Shown piece after piece: positions 8,149 to 19,935 of a stretch of DNA of 64,000 bases. Positions within the stretch are counted from its first letter, which is position 1. Each line of letters starts with the position of its first letter. The notes under the pieces were generated by a model. It was not told the DNA's origin. It worked only from the letters and a program-made list of their open reading frames with translations, and did not search any database. Source of the DNA: Candidatus Cohnella colombiensis (GTDB lineage Bacteria; Bacillota; Bacilli; Paenibacillales; Paenibacillaceae); assembly GCA_029203125.1 (NCBI GenBank), contig CP119317.1, forward strand, positions 3,162,001 through 3,226,000, given 5' to 3'. Made by a program: the position numbers and the translations under genes.

Positions 8149-8427
8149 TTTAAGTCGGAATTACCGATTTAAGTCGTGCGTTGTAGGGAGTCTGGAGCTT
8201 TTAAGCCGGTTTCACCGACTTATTCGGCGCGACAGAGCGCGTCTGGTGCATTTAAGTCGGTTTCACCGACTTATTCGGCGCGACAGAGCGCGTTTGGAGC
8301 ATTTAAGTCGGTTTCACCGACTTATTCGGCGCGACAGAGCGCGTCTGGTGCATTTAAGTTTGTTTGGCCGACTTATTACGAGCGACAGAGCGCGTCTGGA
8401 GCATTCAAGTCGGTTTTACCGACTTAA
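8149..8427. repeat. 51-bp tandem array, type A hairpin units
   Basis: Six units whose AAG marker sits at 8152, 8203, 8254, 8305, 8356 and 8407, exactly 51 bp apart. The first is degenerate and the fifth carries several changes. Each unit has a near-perfect inverted repeat, TAAGTCGGT-TTC-ACCGACTTA (9-bp stem), followed by a conserved spacer rich in CGCGACAGAGCGCG. The last unit is a hybrid: an A-type hairpin followed by a B-type spacer. The array lies upstream of the WYL-like gene and downstream of the tRNA terminator. Confidence 0.92.
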
Positions 8428-8890
8428 ATCATGCGGCGATGCTACTTTAGAGCTTCTAAGAACGTCTCGCGGTCTTGCATCATTCGGCGGTGCTACTTTT
8501 GAGCCTCTAAGACCGTTTCGCGGTCTTGCATCATCTGATGGTGCTACTTTTGAGCTTCTAAGACCGTCTCGCGGTCTTGCATCATTCGGCAGTGCTACTT
8601 TTGAGCTTCTAAGACCGTCTCGCGGTCTTGCATCATTCGGCGGTGCTACTTTAGAGCTTCTAAGACCGTCTCGCGGTCTTGCATCATTCGGCGATACTAC
8701 TTTTGAGCTTCTAAGACCGTCTCGCGGTCTTGCATCATCTGGTGGGGTTACTTTTGAGCTTCTAGGACCGTCTCGCGATCTTGCATCATCTGATGGGGTT
8801 ACTTTTGAGCTTCTAAGACCGTCTCGCGGTCTTGCATCATCTTGTGGGGTTACTATTGAGCTTCTAAGACCGTCTCGCGATCTTGCAGCT
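8428..8890. repeat. 51-bp tandem array, type B hairpin units
   Basis: Nine units with the AAG marker at 8458, then every 51 bp to 8866, in the same register as the type A units. The inverted repeat is AAGACCG-TCTCG-CGGTCTT (7-bp stem), followed by a spacer ending GGCGGTGCTACTTTTGAGC or a variant of it. Stem, loop and spacer are all repeated, so this is not a CRISPR-type array. Read on the minus strand, each complete unit holds a 13-codon frame starting ATGATG and ending TAG or TAA; the plus strand has one long uninterrupted frame through both families. Confidence 0.92.
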
Positions 8891-8956
8891 TAAGGCACTA
8901 CTACTTCAGAAACTATTCCAAGCTCCATAATGTAGATCCCACTTCTCGAAAACCAC

Positions 8957-8983
8957 AAAAAAACCCTTACCGGAGTAAGAGTT
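8957..8983 (-). terminator. Terminator of the rRNA-tRNA operon
   Basis: On the minus strand AACTCTTAC pairs with GTAAGGGTT around TCCG (9 bp, one G-T pair) and runs into seven T. It lies 16 bases after the last tRNA and isolates the repeat array from rRNA transcription. Confidence 0.85.
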
Positions 8984-8998
8984 TAAGTTATTTGTTTA

Positions 8999-9072
8999 TG
9001 GAGCGGGTGATGGGAATCGAACCCACGCTATTAGCTTGGAAGGCTAAAGTTCTACCATTGAACTACACCCGC
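8999..9072 (-). tRNA. tRNA-Gly (anticodon TCC)
   Basis: Complete cloverleaf; acceptor GCGGGTG/CACCCGC; anticodon loop CTTCCAA within TTAGC/GCTAA; GGTTCGATTCC T-arm; CCA encoded. Reads GGA/GGG. Last gene of the cluster. Confidence 0.95.
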
Positions 9073-9096
9073 GCAATTTCTCTACTATAAAGATAA

Positions 9097-9173
9097 TGGT
9101 CGGGACGACACGATTTGAACATGCGACCCCCTGGTCCCAAACCAGGTGCTCTACCAAGCTGAGCTACGTCCCG
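9097..9173 (-). tRNA. tRNA-Pro (anticodon TGG)
   Basis: Acceptor CGGGACG/CGTCCCG; anticodon loop TTTGGGA between CCTGG and CCAGG; CCA encoded. Reads CCA and related proline codons. Confidence 0.95.
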
Positions 9174-9199
9174 AAGTTATACATATCTTATAGAGAAAA

Positions 9200-9276
9200 T
9201 GGCGCGCCCTGAGAGATTCGAACTCCCGGCCTTTTGATTCGTAGTCAAACGCTCTATCCAGCTGAGCTAAGGGCGC
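9200..9276 (-). tRNA. tRNA-Arg (anticodon ACG)
   Basis: Acceptor GCGCCCT/AGGGCGC; anticodon loop CTACGAA; the A34 is expected to be edited to inosine and read CGU/CGC/CGA. CCA encoded. Confidence 0.95.
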
Positions 9277-9281
9277 AAATA

Positions 9282-9356
9282 TGGAGCGGACGAAGGGATT
9301 CGAACCCTCGACCCTCGCCTTGGCAAGGCGATGCTCTACCACTGAGCCACGTCCGC
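9282..9356 (-). tRNA. tRNA-Gly (anticodon GCC)
   Basis: Acceptor GCGGACG/CGTCCGC; anticodon loop TTGCCAA; CCA encoded. Second glycine tRNA of the cluster, reading GGC/GGU. Only 3 bases separate it from tRNA-Leu. Confidence 0.95.
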
Positions 9357-9359
9357 AAA

Positions 9360-9444
9360 TGGTGCGCGTGGAGGGACTTGAACCCCCACGTCGTGAAACG
9401 CCAGATCCTAAGTCTGGTGCGTCTGCCAATTCCGCCACACGCGC
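9360..9444 (-). tRNA. tRNA-Leu (anticodon TAG)
   Basis: Class II tRNA with a long variable arm; acceptor GCGCGTG/CACGCGC; anticodon loop CTTAGGA; CCA encoded. Reads CUA and other CUN codons. Confidence 0.95.
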
Positions 9445-9468
9445 ATGTAAAAAGGTAATTCATAAAAC

Positions 9469-9544
9469 TGGTGAGCCATGTAGGACTCGAACCTACGACA
9501 CCCTGATTAAAAGTCAGGTGCTCTACCAACTGAGCTAATGGCTC
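9469..9544 (-). tRNA. tRNA-Lys (anticodon TTT)
   Basis: Acceptor GAGCCAT/ATGGCTC; anticodon loop CTTTTAA between CCTGA and TCAGG; CCA encoded. Confidence 0.95.
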
Positions 9545-9549
9545 AAGAA

Positions 9550-9623
9550 TGGCTGGGGATCTAGGATTCGAACCTAGGATGACGGAGTCAAAGTCCGTTG
9601 CCTTACCGCTTGGCTAATCCCCA
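9550..9623 (-). tRNA. tRNA-Gln (anticodon TTG)
   Basis: Acceptor TGGGGAT/ATCCCCA with a U1-A72 pair, usual for glutamine tRNAs; anticodon loop CTTTGAC; CCA encoded. Confidence 0.95.
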
Positions 9624-9645
9624 ACGGCAAGCCTAAGTGTATTAA

Positions 9646-9721
9646 TGGTGGAGGCTGACGGGATCGAACCGCCGACCCTCTGCTTGTAAGGCAGATGCTC
9701 TCCCAGCTGAGCTAAGCCTCC
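9646..9721 (-). tRNA. tRNA-Val (anticodon TAC)
   Basis: Acceptor GGAGGCT/AGCCTCC; anticodon loop CTTACAA between CTGC and GCAG; CCA encoded. Confidence 0.95.
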
Positions 9722-9727
9722 GTATTA

Positions 9728-9802
9728 TGGTGACCCCTAGGGGATTCGAACCCCTGTTACCTCCGTGAAAGGGAGGTGTCTTAACCGCTTGACCAAGGGG
9801 CC
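9728..9802 (-). tRNA. tRNA-Glu (anticodon TTC)
   Basis: Acceptor GGCCCCT/AGGGGTC with one G-U pair; anticodon loop CTTTCAC between CCTCC and GGAGG; CCA encoded. Confidence 0.95.
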
Positions 9803-9819
9803 ATGGGTAGGTTGGAAAG

Positions 9820-9895
9820 TGGAGCTCTCAACCGGGATCGAACCGGTGACCTCATCCTTACCATGGATGCACTCTACCTACTGAGCTATGAGAGC
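9820..9895 (-). tRNA. tRNA-Thr (anticodon GGT)
   Basis: Acceptor GCTCTCA/TGAGAGC; anticodon loop ATGGTAA between CATCC and GGATG; CCA encoded. First tRNA after 5S rRNA. Confidence 0.95.
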
Positions 9896-9931
9896 AAATC
9901 TCCGATTTCTGTTTCATGCAATAATTATCCG

Positions 9932-10048
9932 GCCTGGCAACGTCCTACTCTCCCAGGACCCTGCGGTCCAAGTACCATTGGCGCTGGAGGGCTTAACGGT
10001 CGTGTTCGAGATGGGTACGCGTGGTACCCCTCCGCCATTATTACCAGA
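9932..10048 (-). rRNA. rrf: 5S ribosomal RNA
   Basis: 117 bases with the expected ends: on the minus strand it starts TCTGGTAATAATGGCGGAGG, has the CCCATCTCGAACACG loop region, and ends GCCAGGC, pairing with the 5' end. It follows 23S by about 160 bases. Confidence 0.95.
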
Positions 10049-10209
10049 CCAGATAGCTTGTTGCTGAGACATCCAAAGATGCTCCCCATATAAATAGCAG
10101 CGTTATTAATAATAACCGATATTTATATAGATTACAAGGCTTGCGCCCTGAAAACTGGATACGAAACAAAGCGGTGAAATAAGATCATCTTGCGGAAGTG
10201 TTGAAATTA

Positions 10210-14980
<4,771 letters not shown>

Positions 14981-15091
14981 TAGAAGCCGAAGCTTCATAT
15001 TGTGAGAGCCAAATGGCTCAATCTGTATTGCTGGTTTGCTTACTGCGACCGTAGTCGCTGTAAGACTTTTTTATTACCGTAATTCGCTCGA

Positions 15092-15112
15092 ATTCAGTTT
15101 TCAAAGAACAAT
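15092..15112 (-). promoter_or_regulatory. boxA-like antitermination sequence in the rrn leader
   Basis: On the minus strand TGTTCTTTGAAAACTG lies about 110-130 bases before 16S. This matches the boxA-like leader element of Bacillales rRNA operons, thought to load the antitermination complex. Confidence 0.55.
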
Positions 15113-15157
15113 TTGTTTCTTTTGTTTTGTGTCGTCCGCGCTAACGGCGACTTTTAT

Positions 15158-15187
15158 AATATATCACAGCTTCATACTCGATTGCAA
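15158..15187 (-). promoter_or_regulatory. rRNA operon promoter, proximal
   Basis: On the minus strand TTGCAA (15182-15187), an 18-base spacer, TATATT (15158-15163). Confidence 0.65.
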
Positions 15188-15263
15188 GAGGTATTTATTA
15201 ACATCTCTTATTTTCTTGTAATCACTGCTTCATTCGTGCACCCGTTTTAGTGGGGCGAGAGAT

Positions 15264-15293
15264 AATTTATCACATTCAAGGGAGCCGGGTCAA
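15264..15293 (-). promoter_or_regulatory. rRNA operon promoter, distal
   Basis: On the minus strand TTGACC (15288-15293), an 18-base spacer, TAAATT (15264-15269). With the proximal promoter it forms the tandem arrangement typical of Bacillus rRNA operons. The region 14981-15325 otherwise holds no gene. Confidence 0.55.
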
Positions 15294-15325
15294 CCCTTTT
15301 TCACAACTTTTTTTAAAAGTTCTTT

Positions 15326-15547
15326 TTATCGTTGTTGTCTCAATCCCGTTGCATACCTTGATAACTCCCGTGGTGGTGCGATTCTGGCGTACATTCTGAA
15401 GATGATTTTGTAGCGCTTCGAGATCGCTTCCTTCACCGGACCATCAAGTCTACGATCACTTAGATCCAATAACATCTCATCCATTTCCTTGCGTAGCAAG
15501 TAATCTAATTCTCTACATTCTTTATCTGTATACATCATTCCGAGCAT
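15326..15547 (-). CDS. Conserved-looking small protein, function unknown
   Basis: 73 residues, strongly charged and predicted mostly helical (ECRELDYLLRKEMDEMLLDL, then SKRYKIIFRMYARI). No membrane segment and no known motif is visible. AGGGGG lies 11 bases before the ATG at 15547; a second ATG three codons later (MMYTDKE) is also possible. It sits between the SpoIIM-like gene and the rRNA promoters and reads towards rRNA. Its codon use resembles its neighbours, and the good ribosome binding site makes it a likely real gene. No function is proposed. Confidence 0.7.
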   Translation of the reverse strand: MLGMMYTDKECRELDYLLRKEMDEMLLDLSDRRLDGPVKEAISKRYKIIFRMYARIAPPRELSRYATGLRQQR

Positions 15548-15670
15548 TTGTACGAATCCCCCTGTACATATAGCGCATGTGCCAGAACCCTAACGATTAC
15601 GGTTGTCCAGCATCGTTTTAATGTTATGCACTTTTTCATGCATCTTTATGACAGAGGGATACATATTGAG

Positions 15671-16297
15671 TTAAATATTTGTTAACGACTGCGCTAACCA
15701 ATACGTTATCGTACTTTCAATCAGCGCTGCAATAACTAACATCACAGTAATAACTACAATTCCAGGAATAGCTCCCTTTACTGTTCGTGAGAACGGTTGC
15801 CATGCAACAGACTTCCCAATAAGCGCCCCCCAGATACCACGGAATAGACTAATTCCTAAACGAATACCGAACGCACAAGCAAGGAAGATCGCTGCAAGCT
15901 CAATTATTCCATGAGGAAGCAACAGCTTTGCAACATACTCCCATCCACCAAAGCCACTCGTAGTGAAAATTTGACCTACAACAAATCCCATTACAATCCC
16001 ATTCATAACGAGGACTACGATCGGCATAAATCCCCCAATCATTCCTAATATCATCGCCATGAACGCAGCCTGCATATTTTTACTGAGAATCATAAAGAAC
16101 ATCGCTTGCTCTCTACGATCTGCACCTTCTGTCGATTGAACTGCCTTCTGCAAAGCTTCAATTTGACTTTTCAGCCATTCAACAGGTGCATGATCTGAGT
16201 AACCTACATACACACCCGCAAAGAACAAAATCGCAGCAATGATGAAATAATGTTGGGTTTCTTTCCAGACCAACAACAAATTGTGCCGTGAAAACAT
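15671..16297 (-). CDS. Stage II sporulation protein M family (DUF95) membrane protein
   Basis: 208 residues with about five hydrophobic segments. The family marker is the conserved stretch LLPHGIIELAAIFLACAFG at about residues 130-150. SpoIIM works with SpoIID and SpoIIP during engulfment of the forespore. This copy is in the kbaA-pdaB neighbourhood, not a spoIIM-xerD-type cluster, so it may be a SpoIIM paralogue; I therefore give no gene symbol. The second ATG (16297) is chosen because AAAGGGAG sits 7 bases before it. It is divergent from pdaB. Confidence 0.78.
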   Translation of the reverse strand: MFSRHNLLLVWKETQHYFIIAAILFFAGVYVGYSDHAPVEWLKSQIEALQKAVQSTEGADRREQAMFFMILSKNMQAAFMAMILGMIGGFMPIVVLVMNGIVMGFVVGQIFTTSGFGGWEYVAKLLLPHGIIELAAIFLACAFGIRLGISLFRGIWGALIGKSVAWQPFSRTVKGAIPGIVVITVMLVIAALIESTITYWLAQSLTNI

Positions 16298-16318
16298 CAT
16301 ACATCTCCCTTTACATGC

Positions 16319-16346
16319 GAATAACTAACCCGTCCAAGCATACATT
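16319..16346 (+). promoter_or_regulatory. Candidate sporulation-type promoter for pdaB
   Basis: CATACATT (16339-16346) matches the SigE -10 consensus CATACAnT exactly. A weak GAATA (16319-16323) lies 15 bases upstream. SigE control is known for pdaB in B. subtilis. Confidence 0.4.
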
Positions 16347-16428
16347 GATAGTAAACAAGCCCACTTCACCAAAAGTCACACCACTGAACGAACACTATTT
16401 TATTAAAAAAAGGAGCCGATCAATACAG

Positions 16429-17223
16429 ATGAAACCATTTTTCGTAATTAACGGACGGCGCGTAAAACGAATATTCCTTCTGACACTTACCCTTCTACTT
16501 TCGCTTGCTGTCATATGGATCGAGAAGGACAACATCAGTGTTTTCGCCATGCAATCACCTACAGCTATTTATAGTGTGCCTACAGAGCGCAAAGTTGTAG
16601 CCCTCACATTCGATATTAGTTGGGGAGAAAAGCGTGCAGAACCCATTCTTGAAATTTTGAAAAATAAAGGCGTGGAAAATGTGACCTTCTTCCTCTCTTC
16701 ACCTTGGAGCAAGACACATCCCGAGCTTGTAAAGAAAATCGTTGATGAAGGCTATGAGATTGGCAGCCATGGTCATAAGCATGATAACTACAGCCAATAT
16801 AGCGATGCCGAAATCCGCAAACAAATTATGACCGCTGACGGGATTTTGAAGGAAATGACGGGAAAAAGCCCCACCTTGATTCGAACACCGAATGGTGATT
16901 TCGACAAACGTGTTCTGAAAATCGCGGAAGAGCTTCAATATAAAGTCATACAGTGGGATACGGATTCATTAGATTGGAAAAATCCGGGTGTGAATACAAT
17001 TATCAATCGCGTCGTTACGAAGGCGCACCCTGGCGATATTATTTTGCTCCACGCTAGTGATTCCTGCAAACAAACCCATGAAGCACTGCCCGTTATCATT
17101 GACCAACTGCGAGCAAAAGGTTATGAATTCGTAACCGTGTCGCAGCTCATCGACCAGACGGAGACGAAGAGCAAAACAATAGAAGATAAAATTGGGTGGA
17201 ACGAGCTCGCCTTATTGGAATAA
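16429..17223 (+). CDS. pdaB: PdaB-type polysaccharide deacetylase (sporulation)
   Basis: Carbohydrate esterase family 4 protein needed for the spore cortex. A membrane anchor or signal segment lies at about residues 14-30 (IFLLTLTLLLSLAVIWI). The NodB domain follows: motif 1 is TFDISWGEKRAEPILEIL, with F-D-I-S-W in place of the usual T-F-D-D-G, as in PdaB proteins; motif 2 is the metal-binding H-G-H-K-H (GSHGHKHDNYS); motif 3 is RTPNGDFDKRV. The 264 residues are close to PdaB (254). The frame is open 47 codons further upstream, but the ATG at 16429 has an AAAGGAG about 13 bases before it and gives the family start. It ends 2 bases from convergent kbaA. The missing catalytic Asp pair member matters for activity. 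Confidence 0.88.
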   Translation: MKPFFVINGRRVKRIFLLTLTLLLSLAVIWIEKDNISVFAMQSPTAIYSVPTERKVVALTFDISWGEKRAEPILEILKNKGVENVTFFLSSPWSKTHPELVKKIVDEGYEIGSHGHKHDNYSQYSDAEIRKQIMTADGILKEMTGKSPTLIRTPNGDFDKRVLKIAEELQYKVIQWDTDSLDWKNPGVNTIINRVVTKAHPGDIILLHASDSCKQTHEALPVIIDQLRAKGYEFVTVSQLIDQTETKSKTIEDKIGWNELALLE

Positions 17224-17225
17224 TA

Positions 17226-17855
17226 TTATGAGCTTGCCTTGGACGTTTTTGGATTAGATGCGATTGGCGCTTTTGCTTCATTACCCAAAATACGGTGGAG
17301 TTGCATAATCTGATAAGCATTACACACGAACAATGGAACCATCTGGAAGATCAAGGAAGAGATACTTCCCGTTCGGAATGCTGGTACGGACTCCACCGTC
17401 GTGACAACAATAAGGAAAAATAAAGTCGGAATCCACGCACCTGATGACGTTTCTGACGTCTTCCTCCAAGCGACGAGCGTAGAAACCACTAGCAATACTA
17501 GCGGTACTGCCCAGTAAACGTATGTCGGAAATTCCGACTCAAAGGTCCAATAACCAATTTCGGCTAATGCGAATACAGCAACAAACGCTTGCAGAGAGAG
17601 CCATATGTACGGACGCTTAATAATACTTCGCGCGATATAGTTCAACATCAAATAAGCGAAAAATCCCATATGAGAAAATGCACCGAAGGTCAGACCAATT
17701 AAAGCCATCATTGCGATATTAAACAACCAACCCGATGTACCCGTTACCTGAAACTCTTGGTCGGTGAGCATCATGACGATCCCTGTTACAGCCGAAGCCA
17801 ATGCACCGATCATGATGGACATTAAAAATAACTTCATCCATTTGCGTAAATTCAA
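17226..17855 (-). CDS. kbaA: KbaA, KinB-signalling activator
   Basis: A 209-residue membrane protein with six or so hydrophobic segments and little else. In B. subtilis KbaA is needed for the sensor kinase KinB to feed the sporulation phosphorelay. Assignment rests on topology, length and on its place between pdaB and gerD, a conserved arrangement. I choose the TTG at 17855 (protein beginning MNLRKWMKLF) because AGAGGAGG sits 8 bases before it; an ATG at 17885 would add ten acidic residues and overlap that site. It converges with pdaB, leaving 2 bases between them. Confidence 0.82.
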   Translation of the reverse strand: MNLRKWMKLFLMSIMIGALASAVTGIVMMLTDQEFQVTGTSGWLFNIAMMALIGLTFGAFSHMGFFAYLMLNYIARSIIKRPYIWLSLQAFVAVFALAEIGYWTFESEFPTYVYWAVPLVLLVVSTLVAWRKTSETSSGAWIPTLFFLIVVTTVESVPAFRTGSISSLIFQMVPLFVCNAYQIMQLHRILGNEAKAPIASNPKTSKASS

Positions 17856-17927
17856 GTATGATTCCTCCTCTATTTCATCCAACAACTATTTTACCATGAT
17901 CCAACGAAAAAGGCATGAACCGCCTCC

Positions 17928-17957
17928 TTATAATCCATCGGACTACGTCGCATACTA
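17928..17957 (+). promoter_or_regulatory. Candidate SigG promoter for gerD
   Basis: TTATA (17928-17932), an 18-base spacer, CATACTA (17951-17957). The -10 fits forespore SigG promoters, and gerD is a SigG gene in B. subtilis. Confidence 0.45.
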
Positions 17958-17990
17958 TGCCCATCACCCTAAAGAAGGGAATGTGCCGCG

Positions 17991-18710
17991 ATGATTGCAC
18001 GATGGTTAAATTACGTACAAACAACTCGTTCGTTTCGTTATGCTTTCCTTGTTCTCATGTCATTTACATTAGTTTCATGCGGGCAGGAAGGCTCAAGTAG
18101 TCAAGGTCAGTCAAGCTACAAAGATGTGAAGTCAATGGTTATCGATATTCTAGGCTCTGAGGATGCTCAGAAGGCGTTGGAAAAAGCGACAACAGAGCAG
18201 TATGGGTCAAGCACACTTCAGATAAAAAGCTTGTCTCCTAGCGATCAGGAGCAGATGAAGATTAAAATAAAAGACGTAATGACTTCACCCGATTACGCAA
18301 CAGTGCTGAAGAAGATGATGACCGATCCGAAATTCGCTGGTGAATTTGCTACAGCAGTTAACAAAGACAATAAGCAAATTCATCTGGACTTGCTAAAAGA
18401 TCCCGCTTATCAATCTGCACTGATCGAAGTGTTCAAAACACCGGATATGGTGAAAATTCTCGCAGATTCCATGAAAACTTCAGATGTACGTAAGCTTATC
18501 AACAGCGCAGTATCTGAATCGATCCAAAATCCGCTATATAAGCTGGAAATTATGAAGCTGCTTCAGACCGTCGTGAAGGAAGAGTTGTCCACAGACTCCG
18601 AGGGTGGAGGTGGCAAATCACAATCCAACCAACAAAAAGGTCAAAGTAGTTCAGGTGGCGGTGATAGTGGAGGTGGTGGAGATTCAGGTAGCAACAGTGG
18701 CAGTACGTAA
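17991..18710 (+). CDS. gerD: GerD spore germination lipoprotein
   Basis: Lipoprotein that organises nutrient germinant receptors in the spore inner membrane. The signal peptide ends in the lipobox LVSC, with the lipidated cysteine at residue 30. A helical, charged central domain (about residues 40-185) follows, with the recurring MTSPDY, MTDPKF, LKDPAY, KTPDMV segments of GerD. The tail (about 195-239) is low-complexity Gly/Ser/Gln, as in other GerD proteins. It is divergent from kbaA and convergent with salA, and a candidate SigG promoter lies upstream. The whole order kbaA-gerD-salA-cwlD matches Bacillus. Confidence 0.93.
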   Translation: MIARWLNYVQTTRSFRYAFLVLMSFTLVSCGQEGSSSQGQSSYKDVKSMVIDILGSEDAQKALEKATTEQYGSSTLQIKSLSPSDQEQMKIKIKDVMTSPDYATVLKKMMTDPKFAGEFATAVNKDNKQIHLDLLKDPAYQSALIEVFKTPDMVKILADSMKTSDVRKLINSAVSESIQNPLYKLEIMKLLQTVVKEELSTDSEGGGGKSQSNQQKGQSSSGGGDSGGGGDSGSNSGST

Positions 18711-18716
18711 ATAATA

Positions 18717-18759
18717 AAAAAAACGTCATCGAGTTCAAAAAGACTCTGATGACGTTTTT
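18717..18759. terminator. Bidirectional terminator between gerD and salA
   Basis: AAAAACGTCATC pairs with GATGACGTTTTT around a 19-base centre, with A and T runs on both sides, serving the convergent genes. Confidence 0.88.
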
Positions 18760-18771
18760 GCTTGTTTCACA

Positions 18772-19899
18772 TTACTTGCTACAACGCTCAATAACTGCTT
18801 TACCAAGTTCCAAATACTGTTCACCCGTTACCGAGTCTGCTTTGTATACAGACGGCGAGTAGTCAGGCTCTGACGGGTGATTGTCCGGTGCTCCGAGCGC
18901 GAATTGCGCCAGTAAATCGGTGTGCAGCGTATCTGCAAGCATCCCGCCACCACCACGACCAAAGATATAGTCGCGATCACCACTTGGTTTGTGCTCGTAA
19001 TAGGACATATTCTCTACCACACCGATAATTTCATGATTCGTACGAAGAGCCATCGCACCCGCACGTGCAGCGACGAATGCTGCTGTCGCATGTGGAGTTG
19101 TAACGATGATCTCTTTACTTTGAGGAAGCATCTGATGCACATCGAGCGCAATGTCTCCTGTGCCTGGTGGCAAGTCCAACAGCAAGAAATCTAATTCGCC
19201 CCAATCGACCTCCGCAAAGAAATTGCGTAGCATCTTGCCCAGCATCGGCCCACGCCAAACGATCGGAGCGTTATCCTCAACGAAGAAACCCATTGAAATT
19301 ACCTTAACTCCGAACCGCTCCACTGGTTTTATTTTATCGCCAATCTGTTCTGGACGTTCCTCAATACCCATCATATCAGGAACACTGAATCCATATATAT
19401 CGCTATCAATTAAGCCAACTCTTTTGCCCAATCGCGCTAAAGCTACTGCCAAATTGACAGTAACGGTTGATTTACCTACGCCACCCTTACCACTAGCAAT
19501 TGCAATAAATTCAACACCGCTCTCGGGGTGCAGAATTGGCAACACTTCAAGTCCTGCCCCATGACCTTTAATAGGAGCAGCGCTCTTGGAGCTCGAATTC
19601 CCGTTCTCCATATGAGGCTGAAGTTTCGTAAGTGTCTCCGCCTTCTCATGCTCTGTCATTTCACGATGTCGGATATGTACTTTCAACACTTCAATTTGGG
19701 CTAACGCTTCATTCACTGCTTTATCAAGCGCGCTTAGTGTTTCTTGAGACATGCTCTCGGGCATGAGCACTAAGGTCAAAGATACAGAATCATCTCGTAT
19801 AACAACATCGCGAACTAATCCCAATGTAGCAAAGTCTTGCTTCAAATTGGGCTCTTGCACCTGATGAAGTGCCTCAATTACTGTATCCTTTGAAATCAC
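18772..19899 (-). CDS. salA: SalA/Mrp-family Fe-S carrier ATPase
   Basis: 375 residues in two parts: an N-terminal MIP18/DUF59-like domain (about 1-90) and a C-terminal Mrp/NBP35 P-loop ATPase (about 128-375). The deviant Walker A motif GKGGVGKST is at residues 137-145; DSDIYG and DLPPGTGD mark the switch regions. Family members carry or insert Fe-S clusters; in B. subtilis SalA also represses scoC. The 4Fe-4S CxxC motif of some Mrp proteins is not visible here. It follows cwlD in the same orientation with a 36-base gap. Confidence 0.9.
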   Translation of the reverse strand: MISKDTVIEALHQVQEPNLKQDFATLGLVRDVVIRDDSVSLTLVLMPESMSQETLSALDKAVNEALAQIEVLKVHIRHREMTEHEKAETLTKLQPHMENGNSSSKSAAPIKGHGAGLEVLPILHPESGVEFIAIASGKGGVGKSTVTVNLAVALARLGKRVGLIDSDIYGFSVPDMMGIEERPEQIGDKIKPVERFGVKVISMGFFVEDNAPIVWRGPMLGKMLRNFFAEVDWGELDFLLLDLPPGTGDIALDVHQMLPQSKEIIVTTPHATAAFVAARAGAMALRTNHEIIGVVENMSYYEHKPSGDRDYIFGRGGGGMLADTLHTDLLAQFALGAPDNHPSEPDYSPSVYKADSVTGEQYLELGKAVIERCSK

Positions 19900-19935
19900 A
19901 ACATATTACCTCCATCATCGACTGTAATCTAATCA

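Noticed and set aside
8149..8890. CRISPR array
   Set aside because: Units repeat in full, including the parts that would be spacers, the stem units are not separated by unique sequence, and no cas gene is present.
8246..8893. A 215-codon plus-strand open frame through the 51-bp array
   Set aside because: It stays open because 51 is a multiple of three. It starts with a GTG lacking a ribosome binding site, has a low-complexity arginine-rich product, and nearly all differences between units change its amino acids. I treat it as a by-product of the repeat.
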